This document shows positions 53,520 to 63,089 of a stretch of 64,000 nucleotides of DNA, piece by piece (the stretch's first letter is position 1; each line of letters opens with the position of its first letter). The stretch lies in contig NZ_FOOY01000014.1 of assembly GCF_900113325.1 (NCBI RefSeq), positions 1-64,000 on the forward strand, given 5' to 3'. The notes below the pieces were generated by a model that ran no database searches, was not told the DNA's origin, and saw only the letters and a program-made list of their open reading frames with translations. The stretch comes from Sporolactobacillus nakayamae (GTDB lineage: Bacteria; Bacillota; Bacilli; Bacillales; Sporolactobacillaceae). Made by a program: the position numbers and the translations under genes.

Positions 53520-55745
53520 TTATTTTACCGGACAAGCGCCACCGACGCAGTCGCTTTGATCGACAATTTCAAGGTCTTTCTGTTCCTTGAGACGGAGCGT
53601 TTGATAGAGTTCAGCAACATCCGCGCGGATTTTGGCTTTGCGCTCAAGGTACACTGCTTTACTGATTGGCTCTTTCGGTGCTTGAGCAAAGCCATGACCA
53701 CTGTATGGGAGCAGTGAAGTTGACTTGCATAACTCTCGGTATTGCTGCAGCAAATCGGCAATCTTATCCGCTTCATCTTTATGAAAAGTAATGGTACAGC
53801 TGACCGAGTTATCTGCCCAGTAAGTTTGAAGAAACAGCTGTGTCGCAAACTGCTCCTCAATCGATACATCATTCGCGGATACAAAGCTTTTATGATAGGC
53901 ACCGCCTGCTTTAACCGGGAATTCGACGACCATCGTATTCTCAGAGTATACATCTTTTTCGATCGTGTAGCCGGCTTGTTGCAGTGCAGGCAGCAAGGGA
54001 TCACTGTCCTGAAAACGGATGCGTTGAATCAAGTATTTATCGAAACTAAAGTGCATTCCTTCGGATATCCCGACAAGCTTTGAGACTGTTCCGGAAGGTT
54101 TGACGGTTGTGTGTTTGATTGATGGACTGCAGCCGAGTGTCTGGGAATACCGTTGATCGGCTTTGACGACCATTTGATAAAAGGCATCAACACATTGTGC
54201 CGCTTGCTCATTAAATACCGGTTTTTGATACGAAGTTCCGCTTTCCGGGTCTTGCTCATCAACGAATCCTCTGACGAGACGTTCTCCAAATCGTTCGAGT
54301 ACCCAGTCTTGGATGCCGCTCATTGAGATGCCGATGCGCCGGTTCTTCTCGATGATTGTTCTTGAGCATTGCCAATCATAGTGCGAGAACGTCACGCGTT
54401 TGGCATAGCGGACGGCAAGACTGAAGACTTCTTCCATCGACCAGCCCATTTCTTCTGCAATCCCTGGGAAGACTTCAAATAAGTTGCACGGTTCGCCGTT
54501 TCCTAAAGAAATTTCGCCGCAGGGGTTGGTTCCTTCTGCGTCAGCGTCGATGCCTGGCTGACGGCCGTCTGCCAGCCGTCCGTAGTTGCGGATGTTGTCC
54601 AGATTGACGATACCCGGTTCTCCATTTTTGGCAATCGCCTCGGCAACCGCATCGTAATGATTAAAATCAGGAGTGACCAGCACACTGTTGTTTGAGGCCC
54701 AGCGATGATCCATTAATTGTTCCTGATCCTGTTTCATCGTGACGAAGGCTTGGTCGTCCGGATCACCAAGGGCAATTTCCGCACTGCGGCGCACATTGCC
54801 GGCAACGACATTTTTGCCGATTAAATTGCAGATGTCCGTGCAGTCCACGGATGTGAGCTTTTTCCCATTTGCCTGATTCAGCACACGGTTTACTGCGCCC
54901 AGCATGTCAATGAACGGAACAGGGCCTGCAGCCACACCACCGAATCCTTTAATTTTCTCCCCTTTTTCACGAATCGAGCTGACATCGATGACCACATGGG
55001 AGGCATGGTCAATCCTAGACGAGAAGTGAGCATCAATGAGCAGGGCGTTCGATTCTACCCATCCTTCGCGTGTATCCGGTGTTTGGTAACAGAGGTAAGA
55101 TTTGCGGTCATGATCCTGATACCAGGTATCGGCATCTTGAGCGCCCGCTTCAAGCGCTGCTGCGTAATCGCCATTTTCTTTACTAATCAGAATATCCAGC
55201 TTCACGTGACGCGTCACCGGAGGGATTTGACAAATATTTGCTCTGGAAACGGAGAAACCGACACCGCCGCCTTTCATTAATTCGTCAAACAGGAAAGAGA
55301 AGGGCATGGATACGGCCGGCTGCTCTTTCTTCAGATAGAAAGGAACGATGTGGCTGTCCCCGTAGGCTTGGGGACGAATCGCAATAAACCAGCAATTATT
55401 CAATGCATCGCCGACACGCTGCTGATAGTCCGTACCGGAGATCCAAAGGTTGCGCCCTGATGGGGTGGAGCACAGGCTGTAAATGAGTTTAAATAAGCGC
55501 TCGGTTTCTTTTCCAAGCTCACGGACGGTTGCTTCGGATACCTGATCCTCATGGAGTCTCGGATCCAGATTAATATTGCCCTCAACCACTCGCCTTACTG
55601 TCTCGTCCCATTCTTCGTAGCGGCCAAGCGGCTCAATCCAGCGGGCATAGGTTCTTTTATAGGTGACCCATCCGAGTTCACCCCAGTGCGGCTGAACTTC
55701 TGACTTTATCTTTTGTATGTAAGCATCGGATAACTTAATCTGCAT
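53520..55745 (-). CDS. nrdJ: Adenosylcobalamin-dependent ribonucleoside-triphosphate reductase (class II)
   Basis: A 741-residue monomeric reductase, the length of the Lactobacillus leichmannii enzyme. The active-site segment GTNPCGEISLGNGEPCNLFE has both working cysteines and the Glu. PSIKHTTVKPSGTVSKL is typical of the barrel. The tail DCVGGACPVK has the shuttle cysteines. It makes deoxynucleotides with B12 and without oxygen or iron. The start is the ATG at 55745 after GAGAGGAG. NrdR boxes lie upstream. It heads an operon with B12 uptake and activation genes. Confidence 0.97.
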   Translation of the reverse strand: MQIKLSDAYIQKIKSEVQPHWGELGWVTYKRTYARWIEPLGRYEEWDETVRRVVEGNINLDPRLHEDQVSEATVRELGKETERLFKLIYSLCSTPSGRNLWISGTDYQQRVGDALNNCWFIAIRPQAYGDSHIVPFYLKKEQPAVSMPFSFLFDELMKGGGVGFSVSRANICQIPPVTRHVKLDILISKENGDYAAALEAGAQDADTWYQDHDRKSYLCYQTPDTREGWVESNALLIDAHFSSRIDHASHVVIDVSSIREKGEKIKGFGGVAAGPVPFIDMLGAVNRVLNQANGKKLTSVDCTDICNLIGKNVVAGNVRRSAEIALGDPDDQAFVTMKQDQEQLMDHRWASNNSVLVTPDFNHYDAVAEAIAKNGEPGIVNLDNIRNYGRLADGRQPGIDADAEGTNPCGEISLGNGEPCNLFEVFPGIAEEMGWSMEEVFSLAVRYAKRVTFSHYDWQCSRTIIEKNRRIGISMSGIQDWVLERFGERLVRGFVDEQDPESGTSYQKPVFNEQAAQCVDAFYQMVVKADQRYSQTLGCSPSIKHTTVKPSGTVSKLVGISEGMHFSFDKYLIQRIRFQDSDPLLPALQQAGYTIEKDVYSENTMVVEFPVKAGGAYHKSFVSANDVSIEEQFATQLFLQTYWADNSVSCTITFHKDEADKIADLLQQYRELCKSTSLLPYSGHGFAQAPKEPISKAVYLERKAKIRADVAELYQTLRLKEQKDLEIVDQSDCVGGACPVK

Positions 55746-55782
55746 TATTTTTACTCCTCTCAACGACGTTTCCTGCTCATGA

Positions 55783-55829
55783 TAACTAGATATTGTATTG
55801 AAGTCAACAATACGATCAATATATAGTGT
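55783..55829 (-). promoter_or_regulatory. Two NrdR boxes upstream of nrdJ
   Basis: Read on the minus strand, ACACTATATATTGATC (55814-55829) matches the 16-bp NrdR consensus at 13 positions and ATACAATATCTAGTTA (55783-55798) at 12. Their centres are exactly 31 bp apart, three helical turns, as is usual for NrdR. NrdR represses reductase genes when dATP is high. I looked for a B12 riboswitch in the leader and found none. Confidence 0.78.
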
Positions 55830-55910
55830 TCGCGGCTTTTGGGTACAATCATGCATGGTTATCGGATTTCTGCCGTGACAGCTTTTGGATGCATCAATCC
55901 AGTTAACTAG

Positions 55911-55932
55911 TTGTCACATAATTGTCACTTCG
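55911..55932 (+). promoter_or_regulatory. 11-bp direct repeat TTGTCAC
   Basis: TTGTCACATAA (55911-55921) is followed at once by TTGTCACTTCG (55922-55932). A heptamer repeated at 11 bp is the layout of an OmpR-type site, but its sequence differs from the repeats in the metal island. It could serve nrdJ (leftward) or the mevalonate operon (rightward). Confidence 0.4.
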
Positions 55933-56066
55933 TGAAAACATACAGTCTAGCCCCTTTATCAGCGCAATAATTGGGCAGGTGACAAGGCTTTTTTCTGATG
56001 AGTGAGGACCAGGGGCATAACGGTTTTGCTGATCGGGGATCGATGGCTCGAGAGCTTATCCTTGAA

Positions 56067-56085
56067 ATTGAGAATCATTATCAAT
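56067..56085. promoter_or_regulatory. Fur-type box in the nrdJ-mvaK1 intergenic region
   Basis: ATTGAGAAT-C-ATTATCAAT is a 9-1-9 inverted repeat with one mismatch and fits TGATAATNATTATCA with one change. No iron gene is near: nrdJ starts 320 bp to the left and mvaK1 210 bp to the right. Nothing else is clear in 55933-56293. Confidence 0.5.
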
Positions 56086-56293
56086 AAAATGTGTAGGTGG
56101 AGAATAGTCGCTTGCGTTTCAACCCATGCTTAAATAAGTACGGGTCTTGAATTCGAATGGCATCATTCTGATTATTGAACTGGTTTTTTTTGATCCCTGC
56201 ATCGGTAGGAAAATTTATACTATTCGGGACCCCTCCCTTGGCAGTGTTTCTTGATAAATACGGCAGACCTTAGTGGAAGATGAGGAAACAATA

Positions 56294-57262
56294 ATGAGAG
56301 ACCACGAAACTGGGATTGGCGTGAGCAGCAGTAAAATTATTCTGATTGGCGAACACTCGGTTGTTTACGGAAAACCGGCGATTGCTCTGCCTGTTCCGGT
56401 CGTGCATGCAGTGACCAAAACAACGCGCTGTCTTGGACTGCTGAGGCTGCAATGCAGCTTCTATAATGGCATTTTGCGTGATGGAACGGATCAGATTGCC
56501 GGACTCAGAACGATTATTCCGGCAGTACTGCATGTTTTAAAGCGGCCTGAAAAAGATATATCGATCACAATTAACAGTACGATACCTGCAGCGCGCGGCA
56601 TGGGTTCAAGCGCTGCCGTTGCGATATCAGTGGTACGTAGCTTATTCAACTATTTTGATACACCACTTGAACGGAACGTGCTGCTCAATCTCGTCGGCGT
56701 TTCTGAAAACTATTTTCATGGAAATCCGAGCGGTCTCGATGCGGCTGCGGCCAGTAGTAATCATCCGATTTTCTTTAGGAAAGGAAAAGGAATGGAATGG
56801 ATTCACCATAAGCTGCGCGGTTGTTTGGTCATCGCCGACAGCGGGATAAAAGGGCAGACGAAGCGTGCGGTCACCGCCTTGAAACAACGCCTGATGCAAA
56901 GTGCACCGCTCCAGCGGAAAATAAACCAATTAGGTGTACTTACCTCCAACGCTAGAGAAGCGTTGGAGGCGGCCGAAGAAGAAGTCTTGGGTTCCATATT
57001 GCTGGAAGCGCATCGTCTTCTCCAAGAGCTGGGCGTTAGTCATCCTTCTTTGGATCATTTAGTTGCGGTGGCGATGAACGATGGGGCGCTTGGCGCGAAG
57101 ATGACCGGTGGCGGCTGCGGCGGCTGCATGATTGCCCTGGTCAAGGATGTGCGCAAGGCACATGATTTAGCGAAAAAGTTAATGGGTGCCGGAGCATCTA
57201 AAACCTGGATTCAGCCGCTTCAGGGCAGAGATTTTCCGGTCAATGCCGGGCTCTTGCACTGA
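56294..57262 (+). CDS. mvaK1: Mevalonate kinase
   Basis: A 322-residue GHMP kinase: SSSKIILIGEHSVVYGKPAI near the start, the ATP loop PAARGMGSSAAVAIS (near 105), and GAKMTGGGCGGCMIAL at the end. It phosphorylates mevalonate, the first kinase step towards isopentenyl diphosphate. I prefer the ATG at 56294 over a GTG at 56273 because the GAGG before it is well spaced. It begins the mva operon; HMG-CoA synthase and reductase must lie elsewhere. Confidence 0.95.
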   Translation: MRDHETGIGVSSSKIILIGEHSVVYGKPAIALPVPVVHAVTKTTRCLGLLRLQCSFYNGILRDGTDQIAGLRTIIPAVLHVLKRPEKDISITINSTIPAARGMGSSAAVAISVVRSLFNYFDTPLERNVLLNLVGVSENYFHGNPSGLDAAAASSNHPIFFRKGKGMEWIHHKLRGCLVIADSGIKGQTKRAVTALKQRLMQSAPLQRKINQLGVLTSNAREALEAAEEEVLGSILLEAHRLLQELGVSHPSLDHLVAVAMNDGALGAKMTGGGCGGCMIALVKDVRKAHDLAKKLMGAGASKTWIQPLQGRDFPVNAGLLH

Positions 57263-57293
57263 TCTGCAACAAGAGAGAAGGAGAGTGAGCACA

Positions 57294-58274
57294 TTGTATG
57301 CTGCTGCACGCGCGTATACAAATATTGCTTTGATCAAGTATTGGGGGAAGAAGGACGAACAGTTGATTCTGCCGATGAACAGTAGTTTGTCGCTTACGCT
57401 TGATGCATTTTATACGGAAACAAGTGTTGAACCGCTGCAAGGGCTGCACGAAGATGAAGTGATGATGGATGGTGTGCTTTTAAGTGGCGCTTCCGTTGCA
57501 AAAATCAACCGTTTTATGAATCTTGTTCGTGAAAAATCGGGAAGGCACATGTTTGCTCGAATTGTAACGAGAAATCATGTTCCGGTGGCCTCTGGTTTTG
57601 CGTCTTCTGCCTCCGGTTTTGCCACGCTTTCAGCCGCAGCAGCTCGTGCCTATGGCATGGACTGCTCGGGAGCTGCGCTCTCTCGGCTTGCGCGTCGCGG
57701 TTCGGGCTCGGCTTCGCGTTCGATCTACGGCGGTTTTGTTAAGTGGATGAAAGGAACAGATGATGCGAGTTCTTATGCGGTTCCGGTTGATCCGGCAAAG
57801 TGGCCGATTTGCCTCGTGTCCGTTGCTGTGAACAAGCAGCCCAAAAAGATTTCCAGTCGTGAAGGAATGAGGCGAACCGTCAAGACATCATCCTTTTATC
57901 CGGTTTGGATCAAAGAGGCGGAAAGGGATCTTGCCAGAATTGAACCGGCGATTCGCAAACACGATTTGGACATGGTCGGCAAAATTGCTGAAGCAAATGC
58001 ACTGAAGATGCATGCGGCTATGCTGGCAGCGGATCCTCCCTTTACATACTGGGAAGAAGGAACAATGACCGTAATGCGGTGCGCCGTTCATCTGCGCGAG
58101 CAAGGCATACCATGCTATTTTACGATGGATGCCGGCCCAAATGTCAAACTGCTTTGCTCGGAAGCAGATGTCGGGCGGATTCTCGAAGATCTATCTGAAT
58201 TTTTCCCTTCAGAATCCTTAACTGTTGCCCGGCCAGGACCTGGCGTTGACTATTTGAAGAACCCTATTCAATAA
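57294..58274 (+). CDS. mvaD: Diphosphomevalonate decarboxylase
   Basis: A 326-residue GHMP-family decarboxylase. YAAARAYTNIALIKYWGKKD is the family start, VPVASGFASSASGFATLSAA the phosphate loop, and FTMDAGPNVKLLC the late motif. It turns diphosphomevalonate into isopentenyl diphosphate with ATP. The start is probably the TTG at 57294, about 10 bases after AGAAGGAGA; a GTG at 57285 is too close to it. It follows mvaK1 by 31 bases. Confidence 0.95.
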   Translation: MYAAARAYTNIALIKYWGKKDEQLILPMNSSLSLTLDAFYTETSVEPLQGLHEDEVMMDGVLLSGASVAKINRFMNLVREKSGRHMFARIVTRNHVPVASGFASSASGFATLSAAAARAYGMDCSGAALSRLARRGSGSASRSIYGGFVKWMKGTDDASSYAVPVDPAKWPICLVSVAVNKQPKKISSREGMRRTVKTSSFYPVWIKEAERDLARIEPAIRKHDLDMVGKIAEANALKMHAAMLAADPPFTYWEEGTMTVMRCAVHLREQGIPCYFTMDAGPNVKLLCSEADVGRILEDLSEFFPSESLTVARPGPGVDYLKNPIQ

Positions 58275-58290
58275 AGGAGACATTCACAAA

Positions 58291-59358
58291 TTGCATGGCG
58301 TACAATGTGCACCTGGAAAACTTTATATAGCGGGAGAGTATGCGGTTGTTGAACCGGGCTATCCTGCCATCATTGCTGCAGTCGACAAATCCGTCACCGT
58401 AACCATTGAAAGAAGGGAAACATGTGGCCGAATTCAATGGGCCAATGCAACACTCGACTTGAAACGCAGTGCGACGAACCAATGGAACACTGAGGGTGAT
58501 GTTTCTACGTTCCGTTTTGTCTTATCGGCAATCGAACGAACCGAGCAGTACGTACAATCGCTCGGAAAACAACTCGGCGTTTATCAACTGACCATCAGCA
58601 GTGATTTGACTAGAACAGACGGTAGAAAATACGGATTAGGTTCCAGTGCTGCTGTGACGGTTGCCTGCACGAAGGCAATCCTTGCTTTCTATGAAGTGAA
58701 AATTGAGCAACAAATCGTATTCAAGCTGGCTGCCCTTGCACATCTTTCTGTTCAAGGAAACGGATCATGTGGGGATATTGCTGCCGGCGTTTACGGCGGC
58801 TGGATTGCCTATACCTCATTTGATCGCAAATGGCTGGCACCGTTCATTTCTTCAAAAAAGGATTGGCTGCCGCTGCTCAAAATGGATTGGCCGAAGTTAT
58901 CGATTCGGCCGCTTGTGCTTCCCGCGGATCTGTACTTAATTGTCGGATGGACAGGTATCCCCGCCTCAACAGCCAAGCTCATTGATCGGGTGGAAAAAGC
59001 AAGACGCGGTCAGAAAAAAGGCTACCAGCACTTTTTGAAGCAAAGCAAAGCCTGTGTAGAAAAAATGATCGCCGGTTTTTTAAACCAGCAATCCGAGTTA
59101 ATTTTGGAAGGGATTCGCGAAAATCGCAGGATTCTTGCTCAATTATCCAAGCTGTGTGGGGTCTTCATTGAAACCGATAAATTGCATCAGCTCTGCAGCA
59201 TTGCCGAAAATAATCGAGGTGCAGCAAAAACATCGGGTGCCGGCGGAGGCGATTGCGGCATCGTTCTTGCTGACCAGGAGACCGATCAGAAGGCACTAAT
59301 CAAAGCATGGAAAGAACATGGAATTACTCCGCTTGCTCTGTATGACAGAGAGAGGTAA
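58291..59358 (+). CDS. mvaK2: Phosphomevalonate kinase
   Basis: A 355-residue GHMP kinase: APGKLYIAGEYAVVEPGYPA at the start, KYGLGSSAAVTVA as ATP loop (near 112) and KTSGAGGGDCGIVL near the end. It phosphorylates phosphomevalonate. The start is a TTG after AAAGGAG, 16 bases behind mvaD. The order mvaK1-mvaD-mvaK2-fni is the usual one in Gram-positive cocci and lactic acid bacteria. Confidence 0.95.
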   Translation: MHGVQCAPGKLYIAGEYAVVEPGYPAIIAAVDKSVTVTIERRETCGRIQWANATLDLKRSATNQWNTEGDVSTFRFVLSAIERTEQYVQSLGKQLGVYQLTISSDLTRTDGRKYGLGSSAAVTVACTKAILAFYEVKIEQQIVFKLAALAHLSVQGNGSCGDIAAGVYGGWIAYTSFDRKWLAPFISSKKDWLPLLKMDWPKLSIRPLVLPADLYLIVGWTGIPASTAKLIDRVEKARRGQKKGYQHFLKQSKACVEKMIAGFLNQQSELILEGIRENRRILAQLSKLCGVFIETDKLHQLCSIAENNRGAAKTSGAGGGDCGIVLADQETDQKALIKAWKEHGITPLALYDRER

Positions 59359-59377
59359 AAGGAAGAAGGATCGTGAG

Positions 59378-60445
59378 ATGGAATCGCGTAAAGATCAGCA
59401 TGTCCGACTATTTCAGGAAACCCACCAGAAGCATACGAATGATTTTGATTCTGTAAAATTCATCCATGATGCGCTGCCGGAAATGAGTCTTAGGCAGGTC
59501 ACTTACACAACGGATCTGTCTTTCGGCAGTTGGCCGGTTCCTTTTTTTATCAATGGGATGACCGGGGGAAGCCAGAAGACAAAGAAGATCAATGAATGTC
59601 TGTCAAAAGCAGCGGCAGCAACGGGGCTTGCGGTTGCATCCGGCTCGCAGAAGGCGGCTTTAAGAGATCCGGAATTGTGCGACACTTTTCAAGTGCTGCG
59701 CCGCGTCAACCCGGATGGATTTATTTTTGCAAATATCGGTGCTGAGCTCGATGAGGAGCAAGCGAAACGTGCAGTCGATATGCTAGAAGCGAATGGGCTG
59801 CAAGTGCATTTAAATGCCCCACAAGAAATCGTAATGCCTGAAGGTGATCGCGATTTTTCTTCATGGCTAAAAAATCTGGAACGGATTGTCCGCTCTGTTG
59901 ATGTTCCTGTTGTCGTGAAAGAGGTGGGGTTCGGAATGAGCCGTGCGACTTATCAGAAGCTGATCGATGCAGGTGCCGCGGCCATTGATGTTGCCGGTAA
60001 CGGAGGGGTGAATTTTATCACGATTGAGAATCTCCGCCGGGAGCGGGCACGATTTGACTACTTGCAGGACTGGGGCCAATCGACGATCATCTCGATGCTT
60101 GAAGCGCAGCCCTATATTGATCAGACGGTCTTCTTTGCGTCCGGAGGGGTGCGCAATCCACTGGATGTTCTGAAAGCTCTTGCACTTGGGGCCCGTGCGG
60201 TCGGTATTTCAGGAACCTTTCTTCATACAGCACTCGCAGAAGGAAAGGATGGACTGATTGCCCAGATTAATGAATGGAAAGAACAGATGAATCAGATTAT
60301 GCTGCTCCTCGGCTGCTCAAATGTACAGGCACTTCGGAACAAGAATCTGATCCTGAGCGGTTCCCCTTTAGAATGGGCACGTCTAAGAGGACCACGGCCC
60401 GAAGCGCTGGCGACCCGTTCAGCTAAGGGAAGAGAAGAGGCGTGA
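59378..60445 (+). CDS. fni: Isopentenyl-diphosphate delta-isomerase, type 2 (FMN)
   Basis: A 355-residue FMN enzyme of the TIM-barrel type: RKDQHVRLF at the start, FFINGMTGGS, KEVGFGMSRATYQKLIDAG and IDVAGNGGVNFI, then the FMN phosphate site FASGGVRNPLDVLKALALGA. It interconverts IPP and DMAPP. The ATG at 59378 follows AAGGA. It closes the mevalonate set. A longer frame upstream overlaps mvaK2 and is not needed. Confidence 0.95.
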   Translation: MESRKDQHVRLFQETHQKHTNDFDSVKFIHDALPEMSLRQVTYTTDLSFGSWPVPFFINGMTGGSQKTKKINECLSKAAAATGLAVASGSQKAALRDPELCDTFQVLRRVNPDGFIFANIGAELDEEQAKRAVDMLEANGLQVHLNAPQEIVMPEGDRDFSSWLKNLERIVRSVDVPVVVKEVGFGMSRATYQKLIDAGAAAIDVAGNGGVNFITIENLRRERARFDYLQDWGQSTIISMLEAQPYIDQTVFFASGGVRNPLDVLKALALGARAVGISGTFLHTALAEGKDGLIAQINEWKEQMNQIMLLLGCSNVQALRNKNLILSGSPLEWARLRGPRPEALATRSAKGREEA

Positions 60446-60510
60446 AAAGGGGACTGTCCTACTTGCACACCATGCTCCTGTTACTGAATCAGAAAGGAGA
60501 GTCATTGTCT

Positions 60511-60756
60511 ATGACTGCACGTTCAAAACAGGATTCCGAATTGATTGAAATATGGGATGATGTCGTCCGGATCAAGGATCTTGTCCTCGCGATTGTGATC
60601 AACAGCATCACAACATTAGGCGGTTATTTTGCTGCACCAAATCACGCGCCGATGCCGCTCTTGTTTGGCTTAATCGGAGCGGTTATCGGGTTTATAATTT
60701 GCTCACTCTTCATTAAGCCGAAACGCATCTTTGAAGAGACGGAAAGTGAGGAATAA
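60511..60756 (+). CDS. Small membrane protein preceding a TctA-like permease
   Basis: An 81-residue protein: a charged N-terminus (ELIEIWDDVVRIKDL), two hydrophobic segments (about 26-46 and 50-70) and an acidic end. It starts after AAAGGAGAG and ends three bases before the permease gene, so the two are coupled. It may take the place of the small TctB subunit of tripartite transporters, though the sequence does not prove it. Confidence 0.65.
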   Translation: MTARSKQDSELIEIWDDVVRIKDLVLAIVINSITTLGGYFAAPNHAPMPLLFGLIGAVIGFIICSLFIKPKRIFEETESEE

Positions 60757-60759
60757 TGG

Positions 60760-62109
60760 ATGGATCTTATCCTTTTAGCAGAAATGATCGTTGCAGCTGT
60801 TGCGGCTGCACTTTTATATACAATTATTGGCATCATCCCGGGGACGGACGAAACGGCCGTTCTGGTTCCCGTCACGCTTATCTTAGTGCTCGCCGGTGTT
60901 CAACCCGTTGTTGTCCTCTGCTTTTTTATTTCAGCTGTGATTGCCAACAACCTCATGGATGCGGTACCTGCCGCCATTGCCGGGATTCCCGGCGGCGTTA
61001 TGGCGAGTCCGCTCGTGGACCATGCGCAGTTGCTTAAACGAAAGGGAATGGCCGATCGGTCGCTGCGCAAAATGGCCGCGGGTTCGCTGATTGGCGTACT
61101 GGTCAGTGTTCCAGTCAGTCTGCTGCTTGCAAGAAGTCTGATCCCGCTTGCTGAAGCAATTAAAGCGTACGCCGATCCGCTCTTCTTTGCCGGCGCTGTT
61201 TTACTTGCCTTACTGAGTAAGAATAAGTTACTGGCCCTTGCCTCCATTCTCCCTTTCACATTGCTCATTGAAGGGCTGCGCTATCTCTATTGGGGCATCG
61301 GCATTGTACCAAGGGGAACCACAGTGTTCATCTCGTTCTTTCTCGGCATAACGATTGGACCGGTCGTTCTGACTCTATTTGAGTTGCTGAATAAAGAGAA
61401 AAGAGAATGTCTGAAGTGTGATCAACCGCGCAGGATTACCCTTCAGAAAGTACCCTTCGAATGGAAATCGCTCAATCCGTTTCGTGCGTTGAAAAAACAG
61501 GAATGGACCACAAGTGCCGGAGCTTCATTGATCAGCTGTTTTACTTTTATTCTTAGCCCGGTCGGGATGACGACGCTTCTTGGCGAACTCTTTTCAAAAC
61601 GGACGCAAGATCCGGTTGATCGGTCGGTGCTTGCCATTACAACCATGAATGCACTGGCAAACGCGACCTATCTTTCCGGAACGCTGATCCCGTTGATCGC
61701 GTTAGGCGTGCCCCTTTCTCCGGTTGCCATAGGCCCTGCTCATGCGCTGTTTGACGCACCACCGGTCTTTACCACAACGCACAATATGCACCATATCCTT
61801 TCGCAGACTGATTTCATTTTGGCGACAGTGATTGGCGCCGGCGTTGCCCTCATTGTCACGTATACGCTGGCAATCAAATATGCGCAATCGATTTGTGCCT
61901 TTGTGTTCAAACGGATTCCTCACGAAGCAATACTCGGCTTGTTTTGTGCTTTCGTTCTCCTGCTTGCGTATATGGATGCGGGTTGGATGAATATCGGTGG
62001 CGTCATGCTGATCGGACTTGTTTCCGGACTGCTTCACCGCTGGGGCGTGGGTTACGGGATATTATTTATGGTCTTGTATGCGGCGCCATGGCTCGTTTCG
62101 GGCTTGTGA
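60760..62109 (+). CDS. TctA-like (tripartite tricarboxylate transporter) permease
   Basis: A 449-residue membrane protein with about ten helices and the TctA pattern: YTIIGIIPGTDETA near the start, VPAAIAGIPGGVMASPL, and a late half with GTLIPLIALGVPLSPVA. TctA is the large subunit of a solute uptake system that normally uses a binding protein (TctC), which is not in this window. The substrate is unknown; carboxylates are typical. Confidence 0.85.
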   Translation: MDLILLAEMIVAAVAAALLYTIIGIIPGTDETAVLVPVTLILVLAGVQPVVVLCFFISAVIANNLMDAVPAAIAGIPGGVMASPLVDHAQLLKRKGMADRSLRKMAAGSLIGVLVSVPVSLLLARSLIPLAEAIKAYADPLFFAGAVLLALLSKNKLLALASILPFTLLIEGLRYLYWGIGIVPRGTTVFISFFLGITIGPVVLTLFELLNKEKRECLKCDQPRRITLQKVPFEWKSLNPFRALKKQEWTTSAGASLISCFTFILSPVGMTTLLGELFSKRTQDPVDRSVLAITTMNALANATYLSGTLIPLIALGVPLSPVAIGPAHALFDAPPVFTTTHNMHHILSQTDFILATVIGAGVALIVTYTLAIKYAQSICAFVFKRIPHEAILGLFCAFVLLLAYMDAGWMNIGGVMLIGLVSGLLHRWGVGYGILFMVLYAAPWLVSGL

Positions 62110-62240
62110 TTATGATCCATTCGCTCGCCGATACGAGCGCTGGGCGCAGGGATGAACATCGATTTCTGATTGAATTGAATGGGTCCATTAATTTTAGCGG
62201 ACGAAACATAGGTTATTCTCATATTTTGGAGGCGACGAAG

Positions 62241-62828
62241 ATGACTGCGTTAAAAGATATTTTTAATCGAATAAAAGCGGATCCTGAAAATAGTCATTTC
62301 ACAAATAAAAATATCGAACCACTCTACTATGCCACTCCGACGGCAAAGCTGTTAATCATCGGCCAGGCTCCGGGTGTGATCGCGCAAAATACAAAGATAG
62401 TGTGGAACGATCGAAGCGGCGCGCGTTTGCGAGACTGGATGGGTGTATCAAGAGATACTTTCTATCATTCGGGAAAAATTGCTGTGCTCCCGATGGATTT
62501 TTATTTTCCCGGCAAAGGAAAGAGTGGCGATTTACCGCCGAGAAAGGGATTCGCTGCAAAGTGGCACGATCCAATCATTAGGGCAATGCCGGATATCGGG
62601 TTAACCTTATTAGTCGGCTCCTATGCACAAAGGTACTACCTGAAGACGCATTCGAAAATGACGTTAACTCAGACTGTTAAAGATTATCGCAGTTATTTAC
62701 CTGACTATTTTCCATTGGTTCATCCGTCACCGCGGAACTATATTTGGATAATAAGAAATCCTTGGTTTGAGAAAGACGTTTTACCGGATTTGAAGAAGTA
62801 TATTAACCGAATTCTATCAGATCAGTAA
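62241..62828 (+). CDS. Uracil-DNA glycosylase superfamily protein
   Basis: A 195-residue soluble protein with KLLIIGQAPG (the GQAPG-type motif 1 of the superfamily) near residue 35 and LVHPSPRNYIWI (motif HPSP) near 160. These match the family 4/5-like proteins often annotated as uracil-DNA glycosylase-like. It would remove uracil from DNA or be a relative of unknown substrate. I use the ATG at 62241 after TTGGAGG; a long frame upstream belongs to the permease gene in another frame. Confidence 0.85.
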   Translation: MTALKDIFNRIKADPENSHFTNKNIEPLYYATPTAKLLIIGQAPGVIAQNTKIVWNDRSGARLRDWMGVSRDTFYHSGKIAVLPMDFYFPGKGKSGDLPPRKGFAAKWHDPIIRAMPDIGLTLLVGSYAQRYYLKTHSKMTLTQTVKDYRSYLPDYFPLVHPSPRNYIWIIRNPWFEKDVLPDLKKYINRILSDQ

Positions 62829-63089
62829 GTGATGATTGAAACGCATACCGAATACATGTTGATTCGAGCACCTGTTGATGCTCCTAAAAAAGCCGAGGGA
62901 ATAGATACCGTTGATGATTTATAGCCGCATAGCGGATGAGCAGCTTTTTTTTTCAAATCAAATCCGGACGGAAACTTACAACGACCGGGATAATCACGGT
63001 GAAGACCGGATACCCATCCAAATAAAACAGCACCCTCCTTTTTCAAGAAGCTACTGCTACGAAGCCTTCCTTGGTAAGGAACGAAAAAT
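62829..63089. other. Intergenic stretch without supported genes
   Basis: I see short hairpins (GAGC...GCTC near 62866; a stem before TTTTTTTTT near 62945) but no gene with a ribosome site. The reading frames here are accidental or remnants. Confidence 0.4.

Noticed and set aside
55746-56270. Cobalamin riboswitch before nrdJ
   Set aside because: I looked for the B12 box on the minus strand and found none; NrdR boxes explain the control.
59318-59377. Longer start of fni
   Set aside because: It lies inside mvaK2 in another frame and the ATG at 59378 matches the family start.
61893-62240. Longer start of the glycosylase-like gene
   Set aside because: The extension is inside the permease gene in another frame; the ATG at 62241 has a good ribosome site.
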